From assembly GCA_015057455.1 (NCBI GenBank), contig SVEH01000018.1:1-64000 (forward strand): a DNA stretch of 64,000 bases, in the 5' to 3' direction. Below the pieces are notes generated by a model that was given only the letters and a program-made list of their open reading frames with translations, was not told where the DNA came from and searched no databases. Origin of the DNA: Lachnospiraceae bacterium. Lineage in GTDB: Bacteria; Bacillota; Clostridia; Lachnospirales; Lachnospiraceae. Below, one piece after another: positions 19,199 to 29,231 of the stretch (its first letter is position 1; every line of letters begins with the position of its first letter). The position numbers were made by a program, and so were the translations under genes.

Positions 19199-20284
19199 TT
19201 ATTTATTAACTATAAACTTCTTAGCTGCTAAAAGTTCTGCAATAAGCACCGCTCCGCCTGCTGCACCTCTCTTAGTATTATGTGATAATCCCACAAATTT
19301 ATAATCATATACTGTATCTTCTCTTAGTCTTCCTAAACTAACTCCCATACCATTCTCATAGTCTCTGTCTAATTTAGCTTGTGGTCTATTCTCTTCTTCA
19401 TGATAATTAATAAATTGCTTTGGAGCACTTGGAAGTTCTAATTCTTGTGGAATACCTTTGAATTCTTTCCATGCTTTTATAATTTGTTCTTTTGTTGGTT
19501 TATTCTTGAAGTTAACAAAAACTGCTGCTGTATGACCATCTGATACGGGTACTCTTATGCATTGAGTTGTAATTATTGGAGATGTTGCTTTTTCAATCTT
19601 ACCATCTACAATATCTCCCCATAATCTTAATGGTTCTTGTTCACTTTTTTCTTCTTCTCCACCTATAAATGGTATTACATTATCTACCATCTCTGGCCAA
19701 TCTTTAAAATTCTTTCCTGCACCTGATATAGCTTGATATGTTGTTGCAATAACTACTTCTGGCTCATATTCCTTAAGTGCATGTAATGCTGGTGTATAAC
19801 TTTGAATAGAACAATTAGGTTTAACGACAATAAATCCTCTTGTTGTTCCAAGTCTCTTCTTCTGTGATTCTATTACATCTAAATGTTGTGGATTAATCTC
19901 TGGAACCACCATTGGAACATCTGGAGTCCATCTATGTGCACTATTATTAGAAACAACTGGTGTCTCTGCCTTAGCATATGCTTCCTCTATATTCTTTATC
20001 TCATCTTTTGACATATCCACTGCACTAAATACAAAATCAACTTGCTCACTGATTTTTTCTACATCATTAACATTATATACAGTCATCTCTGCAATTCTAT
20101 CACTAATAGGCGCATCCATCTTCCATCTACCGTCTACTGCCTCTTTATATTTCTTACCTTCGCTTCTTGGACTAGCTGCTAATAATACTACCTCAAACCA
20201 TGGATGATTCTCTAGTAAAGTTATAAATCTTTGTCCTACCATTCCTGTAGCACCTAATATTCCAACTCTTAGTTTCTTTTCCAT
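19199..20284 (-). CDS. asd: Aspartate-semialdehyde dehydrogenase
   Basis: NADPH-dependent reduction of aspartyl phosphate to the semialdehyde, the step after lysC and before hom. The N-terminal VGILGATGMVGQRFI binds cofactor, and the catalytic Cys lies in VVKPNCSIQSY. Substrate-site residues include His in SDGHTAAVF. The 361-residue length and sequence fit the archaeal/fungal-like branch rather than the E. coli type. I start at the ATG at 20284, 7 bases after GGAGG; an adjacent in-frame TTG is less likely. It stands alone, with a TATAAT -10 at 20331-20326 (no good -35) and its own terminator, apart from the other aspartate-family genes at 0-4 kb. Confidence 0.95.
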   Translation of the reverse strand: MEKKLRVGILGATGMVGQRFITLLENHPWFEVVLLAASPRSEGKKYKEAVDGRWKMDAPISDRIAEMTVYNVNDVEKISEQVDFVFSAVDMSKDEIKNIEEAYAKAETPVVSNNSAHRWTPDVPMVVPEINPQHLDVIESQKKRLGTTRGFIVVKPNCSIQSYTPALHALKEYEPEVVIATTYQAISGAGKNFKDWPEMVDNVIPFIGGEEEKSEQEPLRLWGDIVDGKIEKATSPIITTQCIRVPVSDGHTAAVFVNFKNKPTKEQIIKAWKEFKGIPQELELPSAPKQFINYHEEENRPQAKLDRDYENGMGVSLGRLREDTVYDYKFVGLSHNTKRGAAGGAVLIAELLAAKKFIVNK

Positions 20285-20687
20285 CAATGTTCCTCCATCC
20301 TTTACATACTCATCAACTATTTTCTATTATACTACTCTTTTTTAATTTAAAATGCAATAAAAACACCAATTTTTTCTTTAAATTTCTATAAAATGTAAGT
20401 TTTCAAACTCTTAAAAAATAACGAAAAAACTTTCTATAATATTCACTTTTACCCTTGAAGTTTTCTGATAAATGTAATAAAATTTAATTATAGAAAGAAA
20501 TTTTTATCATTCTTTTTTTATGCCTATACACATTTTACGCTAACTAAAAGTTTATAAAACCTTGCTCCAAACTTGCTTTTATAAACCAAAGTTTGCTTAA
20601 AAAATAGTATTAAGAGCATTTTATATAAAGGTACTTATACATTATATTCCCTTTATATTTTAAATATAACTAGAAAGGATGATGCAT
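20285..20687. other. Divergent intergenic region between asd and the thioredoxin-like gene
   Basis: AT-rich control region for two divergent genes. The asd side carries a TATAAT on the minus strand (20331-20326). An inverted repeat GTTTATAAAA/TTTTATAAAC (20550-20559, 20577-20586) with related AAACTTGC and AAAGTTTGC copies lies about 100 bases before the thioredoxin-like start. I see no coding sequence or known riboswitch here. Confidence 0.5.
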
Positions 20688-20996
20688 ATGTCAACTATTG
20701 CAGTAACTAAGTCTAACATCGAATCCAAAATTCTTTCTTCTGAAAAGACAATTATTTTGGAATTTTGGGCTAAGTGGAGTGAATCATGTAAGTTAGTTTC
20801 TCCAATACTTGAAGAGTTAGCTAAAGAATGCCCTAACATCCTTATTGGAAAGGTTAACGTTGACTATGAACCTGAATTAGCTCGTGCATATGGCATAGTT
20901 AGTCTACCAACATTAGTCGTTATTAAAGACGGGAAAGTAACTAACAAGATTGTAGGTTCACAATCCAAAGAAGATTTAATAGATATACTTTTATAA
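20688..20996 (+). CDS. Atypical thioredoxin-fold protein lacking the first active-site Cys
   Basis: A 102-residue single thioredoxin domain. The scaffold is clear: FWAKWSESCKLVSPILEEL, VNVDYEPELARAYGIVSLPTLVVI with the conserved cis-Pro, and the C-terminal helix. The active site is SESC (Ser31, Cys34) in place of CGPC, so the nucleophilic Cys is missing and normal disulfide reduction is not expected. It may use a single thiol or act as a binding protein. Start at the third in-frame ATG (20688), 9 bases from AAAGG. It is one of only two plus-strand genes in the window and is monocistronic. Confidence 0.85.
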   Translation: MSTIAVTKSNIESKILSSEKTIILEFWAKWSESCKLVSPILEELAKECPNILIGKVNVDYEPELARAYGIVSLPTLVVIKDGKVTNKIVGSQSKEDLIDILL

Positions 20997-21039
20997 AGTT
21001 TCTGGCCGTGTTTAAAATATTCTATTAAATCCTCAAACT

Positions 21040-21070
21040 AAAGAAGCTAGGCGTGCTGCCTAGCTTCTTT
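21040..21070. terminator. Bidirectional terminator between the thioredoxin-like gene and dus
   Basis: Perfect 13-bp stem AAAGAAGCTAGGC/GCCTAGCTTCTTT (21040-21052, 21058-21070) with a 5-base loop, between convergent genes, with T residues on both outgoing sides. Confidence 0.9.
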
Positions 21071-21102
21071 GTTATTATTTATATAATTCTATTTTTGTAT
21101 TC

Positions 21103-22083
21103 CTATAACTCTACTTTTATTTTTTCTTTCCATACTGTTAGTAATTCTATCAAGTCATCTAAAGTTTCCATTTCATTAGTTTTAGCTCTTAACTTAGTAG
21201 AACTTGGATACCCTGTTGTATACCATCCAACATGCTTTCGCATCTCTCTAATCCCCATAAATTCACCCTTAAAATCTATCTGTAACTTAGCATGTCGAAT
21301 CATCATCTGTACTAATTCATCTATTGACGGCTTCTCTATTATCTTACCTTCATCCATATATGCTTTTATCTGTTTAAATAGCCATGGATTTCCACGCACA
21401 CCTCTAGCTAACATTATTGCATCGCACTTAGTATGCTTTTCAATGTTAATAGCATCTTCTGGTGTAAATATATCCCCATTACCAATGACTGGAATGCTAA
21501 CAGCTTCCTTTACTTGCGCAATTATGTCCCAATCAGCTTTCCCACTATAATACTGGCCTCTACTTCTTGGATGTACAGCTATTGCCGCTGCACCATTATC
21601 CTCTGCAATTTTAGCTATTTCAACTGCATTAATCCTGTCTTCTTTAAAACACTTTCTTATCTTAATAGTCACAGGCTTTTTTATAGAACTAGATACTGCT
21701 TTAACTATCTCACCTATTAATTTAGGATTATCCATCAATGCCGAACCCTCTCCATTATTAACAACTTTGGGCACCGGACACCCCATATTAATATCTAGTA
21801 TATCAAAATTTCTATGTTCTATTTTCTTAGCCATCTCAGACATAATTGTTGGGTCACTACCAAACAACTGAAGAGCCACAGGTCTTTCTTCTTCTTTTAC
21901 TTCCAACAACGGTATTGTATTTTTGTTATTATACATAATACCTTTAGCACTAACCATCTCAGTATATATAAGATCTGCACCCTGTTCTTTACATAACATT
22001 CTAAAGGGTAAATCAGTAACTCCTGCCATTGGCCCCAATGCCAATTTACCATTTATCTTTATATTACCTATATTAAAACTCAT
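21103..22083 (-). CDS. dusB: tRNA-dihydrouridine synthase
   Basis: Flavin-dependent reduction of uridine to dihydrouridine in the tRNA D-loop. The 326-residue TIM barrel shows [20 protein letters not shown] (FMN site), the catalytic Cys in [43 protein letters not shown], and [11 protein letters not shown] near the phosphate-binding end. Length and motifs fit the DusB branch common in Firmicutes. It starts 8 bases after the coaX stop, so the two form an operon, matching the coaX/dus neighbourhood near ftsH in other Firmicutes. Confidence 0.94.
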   Translation of the reverse strand: MSFNIGNIKINGKLALGPMAGVTDLPFRMLCKEQGADLIYTEMVSAKGIMYNNKNTIPLLEVKEEERPVALQLFGSDPTIMSEMAKKIEHRNFDILDINMGCPVPKVVNNGEGSALMDNPKLIGEIVKAVSSSIKKPVTIKIRKCFKEDRINAVEIAKIAEDNGAAAIAVHPRSRGQYYSGKADWDIIAQVKEAVSIPVIGNGDIFTPEDAINIEKHTKCDAIMLARGVRGNPWLFKQIKAYMDEGKIIEKPSIDELVQMMIRHAKLQIDFKGEFMGIREMRKHVGWYTTGYPSSTKLRAKTNEMETLDDLIELLTVWKEKIKVEL

Positions 22084-22091
22084 AATCTTCT

Positions 22092-22865
22092 CTACTTCTT
22101 TTTATTCTTGTCGTATATAATTCTTAAACCATGCATTGTTAGCATCTGGTTATATATATCTATCTTCGGACTTGCTGTAGATATCATCTTGCCCAAGCCA
22201 CCAGTTGCTACTACCTTCAAATCTGCTATACCTGACTCTTCTTTTATTTTGTCTATTATATACTCTGTCTGTCCAATATATCCATAAACCAAACCAGCTT
22301 GCATACTTGTTATTGTATCTTTTGCCAATATTGTATCTGGCATCTTTATCTCAAACTGTGGTAGCTTTGCTGCCTCTGACCATAATGCTCCTGCAGTACT
22401 TCTTATTCCTGCACTTGTTACTTCAGCTAGAAATTCTCCATTTGCTGAAACCAAGTCATATGTAGTCGCTGTACCAAAATCAATAACAATTACAGGGCCA
22501 CCATATAATTCATAGGCAGCTACTGCATCAACAATTCTATCTGAACCTAATTCTTTGGGATTAGTTGTATTAATTCTTATTCCAGTCTTTATTCCTGCAC
22601 CAACTATCATAGGATTCTTATCTAAATATTTTATTATTCCACTAATAAATGAATGCATTATATTAGGCACCACTGATGATATAACTACATCCTCTATATC
22701 TTCTACTGTTATATTTTTGGCTGCAAGTACTTGCAATATAAATACTCCGTACTCATCTGATGTTCTCTGCATCTTTGTAGTCATTCTAAAATGACCTAAT
22801 AACTCTTCTCCATCAAAAACGCCTAATGTAATATTGGTGTTCCCCGCATCTGCTACTAATAACAT
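22092..22865 (-). CDS. coaX: Type III pantothenate kinase
   Basis: First step of coenzyme A synthesis, phosphorylating pantothenate; the CoaX type is insensitive to CoA feedback. The ASKHA fold is shown by [24 protein letters not shown] at the N terminus, [42 protein letters not shown] and [10 protein letters not shown] start at the ATG at 22865, 6 bases after GGAGG, giving 257 residues, normal for the family. It is translationally close to dus. Confidence 0.95.
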   Translation of the reverse strand: MLLVADAGNTNITLGVFDGEELLGHFRMTTKMQRTSDEYGVFILQVLAAKNITVEDIEDVVISSVVPNIMHSFISGIIKYLDKNPMIVGAGIKTGIRINTTNPKELGSDRIVDAVAAYELYGGPVIVIDFGTATTYDLVSANGEFLAEVTSAGIRSTAGALWSEAAKLPQFEIKMPDTILAKDTITSMQAGLVYGYIGQTEYIIDKIKEESGIADLKVVATGGLGKMISTASPKIDIYNQMLTMHGLRIIYDKNKKK

Positions 22866-23007
22866 ATTCATCCTCCATTCCAATATAATAAATTACCTTA
22901 CAACTCTGAATTATTATATTTATCATATTGAATTAATATCTCATTAAATCAATTATATGCTAATTATATACTAAATAGTGATTAGCCTTGCTCATCGTCT
23001 ATCCTAA

Positions 23008-23340
23008 TTAATCTAATTCCTCATCTAAAAAGAAAACTCTATAATATGTTTCTAATGATTCTAATAACTCTTCTTTAACTTGACGAAGTTGTTTAATCTT
23101 TAATACACTTCCAATTTCATCAAATAATAAATCCCCTTCTTCTGCATCTACATTAAACTGTAAATCCCCATTATCATCAAACTCAAGTGTAAGAACTCCT
23201 CCTACATCTTCTGTATATAACACACACATAATCTTTAATTCATCTTTTATTTGCTCTGGCAATTGTTCAAAATCTTCATTTAAATAATACTTTTGTTCAT
23301 ATGAGTTAGACCCACATAATACTACATTCTCTTGATACAT
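23008..23340 (-). CDS. Small acidic conserved protein of unknown function (DUF6145-like)
   Basis: A 110-residue soluble, acidic protein. Segments KDELKIMCVLYTEDVGGVLTL and GDLQFNVDAEEGDLLFDEIGS suggest an alpha/beta fold, with a C-terminal helix rich in Leu/Glu. It resembles a short Lachnospiraceae family I know as DUF6145; that match is from memory and the function is unknown. AGAGGA precedes the ATG. It lies between coaX and citrate synthase, followed by a gap of AT-rich sequence. Confidence 0.65.
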   Translation of the reverse strand: MYQENVVLCGSNSYEQKYYLNEDFEQLPEQIKDELKIMCVLYTEDVGGVLTLEFDDNGDLQFNVDAEEGDLLFDEIGSVLKIKQLRQVKEELLESLETYYRVFFLDEELD

Positions 23341-23538
23341 ATATTCCTCTTTCTATAAAACTATTTTTAGCATCTCTTTAATTATAACCTTATTTCATCT
23401 TATATCAACTATTATTTTTTGCTCTGTGAACTAGAATTAAAAAATATCTGCCTATTTAACTACTTAAGAAATCCAACTTAATATCTTTGCACAATATTAC
23501 TTAATATCCTTACGCAATAAATTCATTTTTCAAAGCAA

Positions 23539-23586
23539 AAAATACCGCGTAGCTATACTTTCACATAACCACACGGTATTTTTATT
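23539..23586 (-). terminator. Hairpin after citrate synthase
   Basis: Arms AAAATACCGCGT (23539-23550) and ACACGGTATTTT (23571-23582) pair with one mismatch around a 20-base loop, 18 bases after the citrate synthase stop. The A/T-rich ends of the stem supply the U-rich tail on either strand. Confidence 0.65.
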
Positions 23587-23599
23587 ATAAATCTTTTAT

Positions 23600-24964
23600 C
23601 TAACGATTTTCAATATCTACATACTTCACATGTTTTGCAATACTCTTGTATGCTGGTCTTATTATTTTACCACCATTTATTAATTCTTCTAAACGATGTG
23701 CACTCCATCCTGCAATTCTTGAAACTGCAAATATTGGAGTAAACAACTCTTGTGGTAATTCAAGCATATTGTAAACAAAACCACTATAAAAGTCTACGTT
23801 GGCACTTACACCTTTGTACATCTTACGCTCTTTTGCTATAACTTCAGGTGCAATTCTCTCTACTGCATTATACAAGTTAAACTCATCTTCTTTACCTTTT
23901 TCAACAGATAATTTCTTAACGAATTCTTTAAATACTTCTGCTCTTGGATCTGATATAGAATACACCGCGTGTCCTATACCATATACCAATCCACATCTAT
24001 CAAATTCTTCTTTTTTAACTAATCTTTCTAGATATGCTCTTATGGCGTCTTCATCAGACCAATCTTTTACTTTTTCTTTTATATCTTCAAACATCTTACA
24101 TACCTTAAGATTAGCTCCACCATGTTTTGGTCCCTTTAACGATGATATTGATGCTGCAATAGCTGAGTATGTATCTGTTCCTGATGATGTAACTACATGA
24201 TTAGTAAATGTCGAGTTATTACCTCCGCCATGTTCAGCATGTAATACCAATGCCAAATCTAAAATCTTCGCTTCAAATCTTGTAAACTTGCCGTTTGGTC
24301 TAAGTGTATACAATATATTCTCTGCTGTTGAATATCCTGGTTTTGGATTACGTATCAACAAACTATGATCAGCATTAAAATGTCTATGTGCCTTATAACC
24401 ATATACCGATAACATAGGTACTCTAGCTATTAATTCTATACATTGTCTAAGTACGTTTTGTAATGACACATCATCTGGATTCTCATCATATGCATACAAT
24501 GACAATACACTTCTTTGTAAAGTATTCATCATATCCTTACTTGGTGCTTTAAGTACAATATCTCGAACAAAGAAAGGTGGTAACTGTCTACTGCTAGATA
24601 ACATTCTATTGAATGAAGATAGCTCTCTTTTTGTTGGTAATTCTCCAAACAACAATAAATATACTGTTTCTTCAAAGCCAAATCTATCCTCTTGCAAAAA
24701 TCCTTTTACCAAATCCTTTATATCTATTCCTCTATATCTCAACACACCATTACATGGCACATAGTCCATATCAATCATTGTATGAGACACAATCTCTGAA
24801 ATTTCAGTAAGACCTGTTAAAACACCAGCACCACTAACATCTCTAAGACCTCTTTTTACGTCATACTTTTTATACAATTCAAAGTCTATACTACTGTTAT
24901 TTACACACTTATCAACTAATTTATTAATTTTCCTCTCATCAAATACTACGTTCTCTTCAGCCAT
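23600..24964 (-). CDS. gltA: Citrate synthase
   Basis: Condenses acetyl-CoA and oxaloacetate. Visible active-site regions are LVLHAEHGGGNNSTF (catalytic His), GIGHAVYSISDPRAEVF (second His and substrate Arg) and NVDFYSGFVYNMLELP (catalytic Asp). GPKHGGAN is also conserved. I start at the ATG at 24964, 8 bases after GGAGG, giving 454 residues. The roughly 60-residue N-terminal extension before the synthase core is typical of the group found in Lachnospiraceae. No aconitase or isocitrate dehydrogenase is adjacent; in anaerobes of this type the enzyme commonly feeds glutamate synthesis. Confidence 0.94.
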   Translation of the reverse strand: MAEENVVFDERKINKLVDKCVNNSSIDFELYKKYDVKRGLRDVSGAGVLTGLTEISEIVSHTMIDMDYVPCNGVLRYRGIDIKDLVKGFLQEDRFGFEETVYLLLFGELPTKRELSSFNRMLSSSRQLPPFFVRDIVLKAPSKDMMNTLQRSVLSLYAYDENPDDVSLQNVLRQCIELIARVPMLSVYGYKAHRHFNADHSLLIRNPKPGYSTAENILYTLRPNGKFTRFEAKILDLALVLHAEHGGGNNSTFTNHVVTSSGTDTYSAIAASISSLKGPKHGGANLKVCKMFEDIKEKVKDWSDEDAIRAYLERLVKKEEFDRCGLVYGIGHAVYSISDPRAEVFKEFVKKLSVEKGKEDEFNLYNAVERIAPEVIAKERKMYKGVSANVDFYSGFVYNMLELPQELFTPIFAVSRIAGWSAHRLEELINGGKIIRPAYKSIAKHVKYVDIENR

Positions 24965-25004
24965 TCTTGAGTCCTCCATTTCATAACCTTTTGTCTCATA
25001 ATTT

Positions 25005-25086
25005 CACAAAAAGAATGCTACATTCTACTTTGTGACAAACGAAATTTTGGGCCTTAGGCGCAAATTTCAACATGATATTATCATGT
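25005..25086. repeat. Inverted repeats between ftsH copy 2 and citrate synthase
   Basis: A hairpin at 25005-25034 (CACAAAAAGAATG against ATTCTACTTTGTG, one bulge) and a palindrome ACATGATA-T-TATCATGT at 25070-25086. Neither has a strong T tract. They may end the ftsH transcript or act as operators for gltA; the sequence does not decide. Confidence 0.45.
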
Positions 25087-25111
25087 GTGTAAATATTCCT
25101 ATTCTATAACA

Positions 25112-26965
25112 TTAGTCTTCATTAGGAAATAATGCTTCAAATTCTTCACGAGTTATTCTCTCTTTTTCTAATAATAAATCTGCGCATGCATTAAGTACAT
25201 CTTTATATTTTATTATGATTTCCTTAGCGTCATCATAACATTTATTTATAATGTTTCTTACTTCTTCATCTATTTGAGCTGCAATCTTCTCACTATAACC
25301 TTGTTTTTGTCCAAAGTCTCTACCAATAAATACTTCATTGTCATCATCATAATTTACTAATCCAAGCTCTTTTGAAAATCCGTATTTTGTTACCATTGCA
25401 TGGGCATTGGCTGTTGCAACCTTTATATCCTGAGATGCGCCTGTTGTAATATCATCAAATGTAATCTCTTCTGCAATTCTACCACCTAAAGAAACCATAA
25501 TATCTTGTATCATTTTCTTCTTAGTGTTAAACATCTCATCTTTTCCTGGAAGTGGCATTGTATATCCTGCTGCTCCCTTACCAGTTGGAATAATTGATAC
25601 AGTATAAACAGGTGGTGCATCTGGCAACACATGGAATAATATTGCATGACCAGCCTCATGAATTGCTGTGATTTTTCTTTCTTTTTCAGAAATAACACGA
25701 CTCTTCTTTTCTGCTCCAATTCCAACTTTAATAAATGATTTCTTTATATCTTCTTCTGTTATATACGCTCTATCATCTCTAGCTGCCTTAATTGCAGCTT
25801 CATTTAATAAATTCTCTAAGTCTGCTCCAGTAAATCCTGAAGTTGTTCTAGCTACGTCTTTTAATACAACATCTTCTGCTAAAGGTTTGTTCTTAGCATG
25901 AACTTCAAGAATTTCTTCTCTTCCTTTAACATCTGGTGCTCCAACCATAACTTTTCTATCAAAACGTCCTGGTCTTAAAATAGCAGGATCTAATATATCT
26001 ACTCTATTAGTTGCTGCCATAACAATTATACCTTCATTAGCACCAAAACCGTCCATCTCTACAAGTAATTGATTAAGTGTTTGCTCTCTTTCATCATGAC
26101 CTCCACCTAGACCACTACCTCTTTTTCTTGCAACGGCGTCAATCTCATCTATAAATATTATACATGGTGCATTTTTCTTACCATCTTCAAATAAATCTCT
26201 AACTCTTGATGCACCTACACCAACAAACATCTCTACAAAGTCTGAACCTGATATACTAAAGAAAGGTACTCCTGCTTCTCCTGCAACTGCTTTAGCTAGC
26301 AATGTTTTACCTGTTCCTGGAGGTCCTTCTAGTAACACACCTTTTGGAATTCTTGCTCCTACTTCTATATATTTTTGAGGTTCCTTTAAGAAATCTACGA
26401 TTTCTTCTAGCTCTTCTTTTTCTTCTTTTAATCCTGCAACTTTATCAAAATTGACTTCACTTGCATCAGTGTTAAGCTTAGCACGACTCTTTCCAAAGTT
26501 CATAACCTTTGAATTACCACCGCCTGCACCTGCTGATGCTCTTGATGTAAGCATTGTTATTAGTAATATAGCTACTAAACCAATTAACACCCATGGTAAT
26601 ATACCACCTAAATCGAAACTAGTGTCCACACCTATAATGTGTAACTCTTCAAAGCCTAATTCTCTAATCTCATCTTCAACTTTACTAGTATCTGTAACAT
26701 CAAGTTTCTGTGCTGGTTCATCTTTATCTTCAAAATATACAACTATATATCCCGTAGGAACTTCTTTATTCTGAGCTAATTCAACACGTTCAACTTTGTT
26801 AACGTTCTTTGACTTATTAACAGTTCCTTTAATATCCTTTACAAACTGAGTATATGTATACTCATCTGCTTTTTGTTCTGATAAAATATCAGTTAAATGA
26901 ATCGCTGCCATAATAACCACAAATATAATTACATAAAATCCCAATCCTTTAATATGTTTACTCAT
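25112..26965 (-). CDS. ftsH: ATP-dependent zinc metalloprotease FtsH, copy 2
   Basis: The canonical FtsH, placed after hpt and tilS as in other Firmicutes. Of 617 residues, helix 1 is about 8-24 and helix 2 about 121-140, flanking a normal extracytoplasmic domain. Walker A is GPPGTGKT (214-221), Walker [10 protein letters not shown], the second region of homology [20 protein letters not shown], and the zinc site HEAGH (436-440). AGGAG precedes the ATG. It follows hpt by 34 bases and so is probably co-transcribed with it. Copy 1 at 16.8 kb is a diverged paralogue. Confidence 0.96.
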   Translation of the reverse strand: MSKHIKGLGFYVIIFVVIMAAIHLTDILSEQKADEYTYTQFVKDIKGTVNKSKNVNKVERVELAQNKEVPTGYIVVYFEDKDEPAQKLDVTDTSKVEDEIRELGFEELHIIGVDTSFDLGGILPWVLIGLVAILLITMLTSRASAGAGGGNSKVMNFGKSRAKLNTDASEVNFDKVAGLKEEKEELEEIVDFLKEPQKYIEVGARIPKGVLLEGPPGTGKTLLAKAVAGEAGVPFFSISGSDFVEMFVGVGASRVRDLFEDGKKNAPCIIFIDEIDAVARKRGSGLGGGHDEREQTLNQLLVEMDGFGANEGIIVMAATNRVDILDPAILRPGRFDRKVMVGAPDVKGREEILEVHAKNKPLAEDVVLKDVARTTSGFTGADLENLLNEAAIKAARDDRAYITEEDIKKSFIKVGIGAEKKSRVISEKERKITAIHEAGHAILFHVLPDAPPVYTVSIIPTGKGAAGYTMPLPGKDEMFNTKKKMIQDIMVSLGGRIAEEITFDDITTGASQDIKVATANAHAMVTKYGFSKELGLVNYDDDNEVFIGRDFGQKQGYSEKIAAQIDEEVRNIINKCYDDAKEIIIKYKDVLNACADLLLEKERITREEFEALFPNED

Positions 26966-26999
26966 GCAGTTCTCCTCTCGATTGATTTTATAGTTTTAA

Positions 27000-27524
27000 T
27001 TATTCGATTACACCAATATATGGTAAATTTCTTAGTTTTTGACAATCATCTAATCCATAACCAACTACAAATTTATCTGGGATTACAAATCCAGTATAAT
27101 CAACAGTTATTGTGCTCTCTGGAATTCGTCTGTCTGGTTTATCTAATAGTGTACATATCTTTAAGCTCTTTGGATTACGACTTTTTAACATCTCATATAG
27201 ATATGAAAGAGTTCTACCTGAATCAATAATATCTTCAATAATTATTACATCCTTTCCATCTATACTATCATCTAAATCCTTAAGAATTCTAACTCTACCT
27301 GAGCTTTCAGTTTCATTACCATAACTTGAAACTGACATAAAATCAAGTACTACTGGTACGTCTATATGTCTTGATAATTCACATGTAATATACACTGAAC
27401 CTTTTAATACACAAATTAATACCAATTCTTCGCAGCCCTTATAATCTTTGCTTATCTCAGCTCCAATTTCTGCTAATCTAGCCTTAATTTCATCTTCCTT
27501 AATCATTACATTCATTTTACTCAT
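27000..27524 (-). CDS. hpt: Hypoxanthine phosphoribosyltransferase
   Basis: Purine salvage enzyme making IMP and GMP from bases and PRPP. The 174-residue protein has VLICVLKGSVYITCELSRHI, the flexible-loop SVSSYGNETESSGRV, the PRPP-binding VIIIEDIIDSGRTLSYL and the base-contact segment GFVIPDKFVVGYGLDDC. GGAGG lies 7 bases before the ATG. It sits between tilS and ftsH, the order conserved in Firmicutes. Confidence 0.96.
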   Translation of the reverse strand: MSKMNVMIKEDEIKARLAEIGAEISKDYKGCEELVLICVLKGSVYITCELSRHIDVPVVLDFMSVSSYGNETESSGRVRILKDLDDSIDGKDVIIIEDIIDSGRTLSYLYEMLKSRNPKSLKICTLLDKPDRRIPESTITVDYTGFVIPDKFVVGYGLDDCQKLRNLPYIGVIE

Positions 27525-27651
27525 TGTTTATCCTCCACTACATATATATATATTTATTTATTAACTCTAATTCCATATATCATACTTCTAATGACACATA
27601 AAAATATAGCCAATTTTTCATTAATTATTGAGAAATACATATTCTCCCATT

Positions 27652-29091
27652 CTAATTATCACGAGCGCTATATACCCTCATTTGCAAAACTCTATTAGTC
27701 GTTTCACTTACTTTATAGCCTTCACTTGAACGATATCCCACAAGCCACAATACATTAGAATCAACTGCAACTACTGGTATACCATCTCGCATTCCTCTGT
27801 ATATCTTCATATCAATCATTAAATCTTTTAGTTTCTTAGTTCCGCCAACTTCTCTTGTCTTTATTACATCGCCTATTTTACGCGTCCTTAAAACAAGATT
27901 ACCGTCTATTCTATCATAGTCAAACCATTTAGTATAGTCATTTTTTGGAATTTCCATATCTGGCGTATAATTAATCAATTCAAAACTAATAAACTTTCTA
28001 ATACTATCTATATAATATTCTTTTCCAATCTGCACTTCTTCATATAACAAATCGCCCATATCATCAAAACTTTTATACTTACAAGCACTAAAATACAGAC
28101 TAAGATAATCATAATTCTTCTCACAAACTACACCATATGGTAATTCAATCTTCTTACCTACCTGACTATCCGTCAACTGAATTATACTATCTATATGTAC
28201 CTTTGTTATATCCTTTAATCTTCCTATTAATTCATATAATACTTTTCGTATTACCTTCTGCTGAATTATAGGATCTTCAACTTTTAGCAAATTAGCATCT
28301 ATAAGATATTCATCACTTTCCGCAAAAGCCTTTTTCAAAACAACTCTTGAATAGATATTCTCAGCATACCTATCCATAAAGTCTTCTGTATATCTCACTA
28401 GCTCTCCCAAGTTTATTATATGCTCAATCACTTTAGAATTAATATTCTTCTCCATATAAGGCAGAACATTTAGTCTTATTTTATTACGAGTATATTCTTC
28501 TTCAAAATTAGTTATATCTGTTCTATAAGACAGGTTCCCTTGTTCTACATACTCATATACCTCTGAACATGTCATACATAAAATTGGTCTAATTATATCT
28601 CCATTAACAGGCATAATTCCTTTAATCCCTGTTAACCCTGTTCCTCTAATAATATTAAATAATATTGTCTCTGCACTATCATTAGATGTGTGAGCCACAG
28701 CAATCTTGCTAGCTCCCACTTTATCTTTAATCTGTCTAAAAGATAAATATCGTAATTCCCTGCCAGCCTCTTCAGATGAGATTTTATTATCTCTAGCATA
28801 TTCTTCCACATCATACTTAAACGTATAACAAGGCACCTTATACTTATCACATTCATCTTTTACAAATTGTTCATCCTCATCAGCTTCTAGTCCTCTAATC
28901 CCATGATTAACATGTACAACATATAATGACAATTTATATTTTTCTAAAAAGTTTAACATTATGTCTAATAGGCTCATTGAATCTGCTCCACCAGATACAC
29001 CTAAAACAATTTTGTCTCCTTCCTGAAACATATAATTATCTAACATATATTTTTCTACTTTTAGTAATAATCGTTCATTTATTCTATTCAT
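27652..29091 (-). CDS. tilS: tRNA(Ile)-lysidine synthetase
   Basis: Converts C34 of tRNA-Ile(CAU) to lysidine, changing it from AUG to AUA reading. The PP-loop ATPase motif is IVLGVSGGADSMSLLDIM near residue 30, followed by the conserved VVHVNHGIRG and AVAHTSNDSAETILFNIIRGTG. The C-terminal TilS domain includes KTREVGGTKKLKDLMIDMKI. The start at 29091 (MNRINERLL) has GAGG upstream; 479 residues is normal. It is followed by hpt and ftsH in the same direction. Confidence 0.95.
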   Translation of the reverse strand: MNRINERLLLKVEKYMLDNYMFQEGDKIVLGVSGGADSMSLLDIMLNFLEKYKLSLYVVHVNHGIRGLEADEDEQFVKDECDKYKVPCYTFKYDVEEYARDNKISSEEAGRELRYLSFRQIKDKVGASKIAVAHTSNDSAETILFNIIRGTGLTGIKGIMPVNGDIIRPILCMTCSEVYEYVEQGNLSYRTDITNFEEEYTRNKIRLNVLPYMEKNINSKVIEHIINLGELVRYTEDFMDRYAENIYSRVVLKKAFAESDEYLIDANLLKVEDPIIQQKVIRKVLYELIGRLKDITKVHIDSIIQLTDSQVGKKIELPYGVVCEKNYDYLSLYFSACKYKSFDDMGDLLYEEVQIGKEYYIDSIRKFISFELINYTPDMEIPKNDYTKWFDYDRIDGNLVLRTRKIGDVIKTREVGGTKKLKDLMIDMKIYRGMRDGIPVVAVDSNVLWLVGYRSSEGYKVSETTNRVLQMRVYSARDN

Positions 29092-29231
29092 TGTAAACCT
29101 CATTTGATATTAAAATTAAACAATTTAATTCTTTAAAATTGCATTAACTAGCTTAAGCTACCGTTTACAAAATACACATCTTTTATTCTACATCTTACTG
29201 GCATATTTTTCAACTTTATTTACCATTTTTA

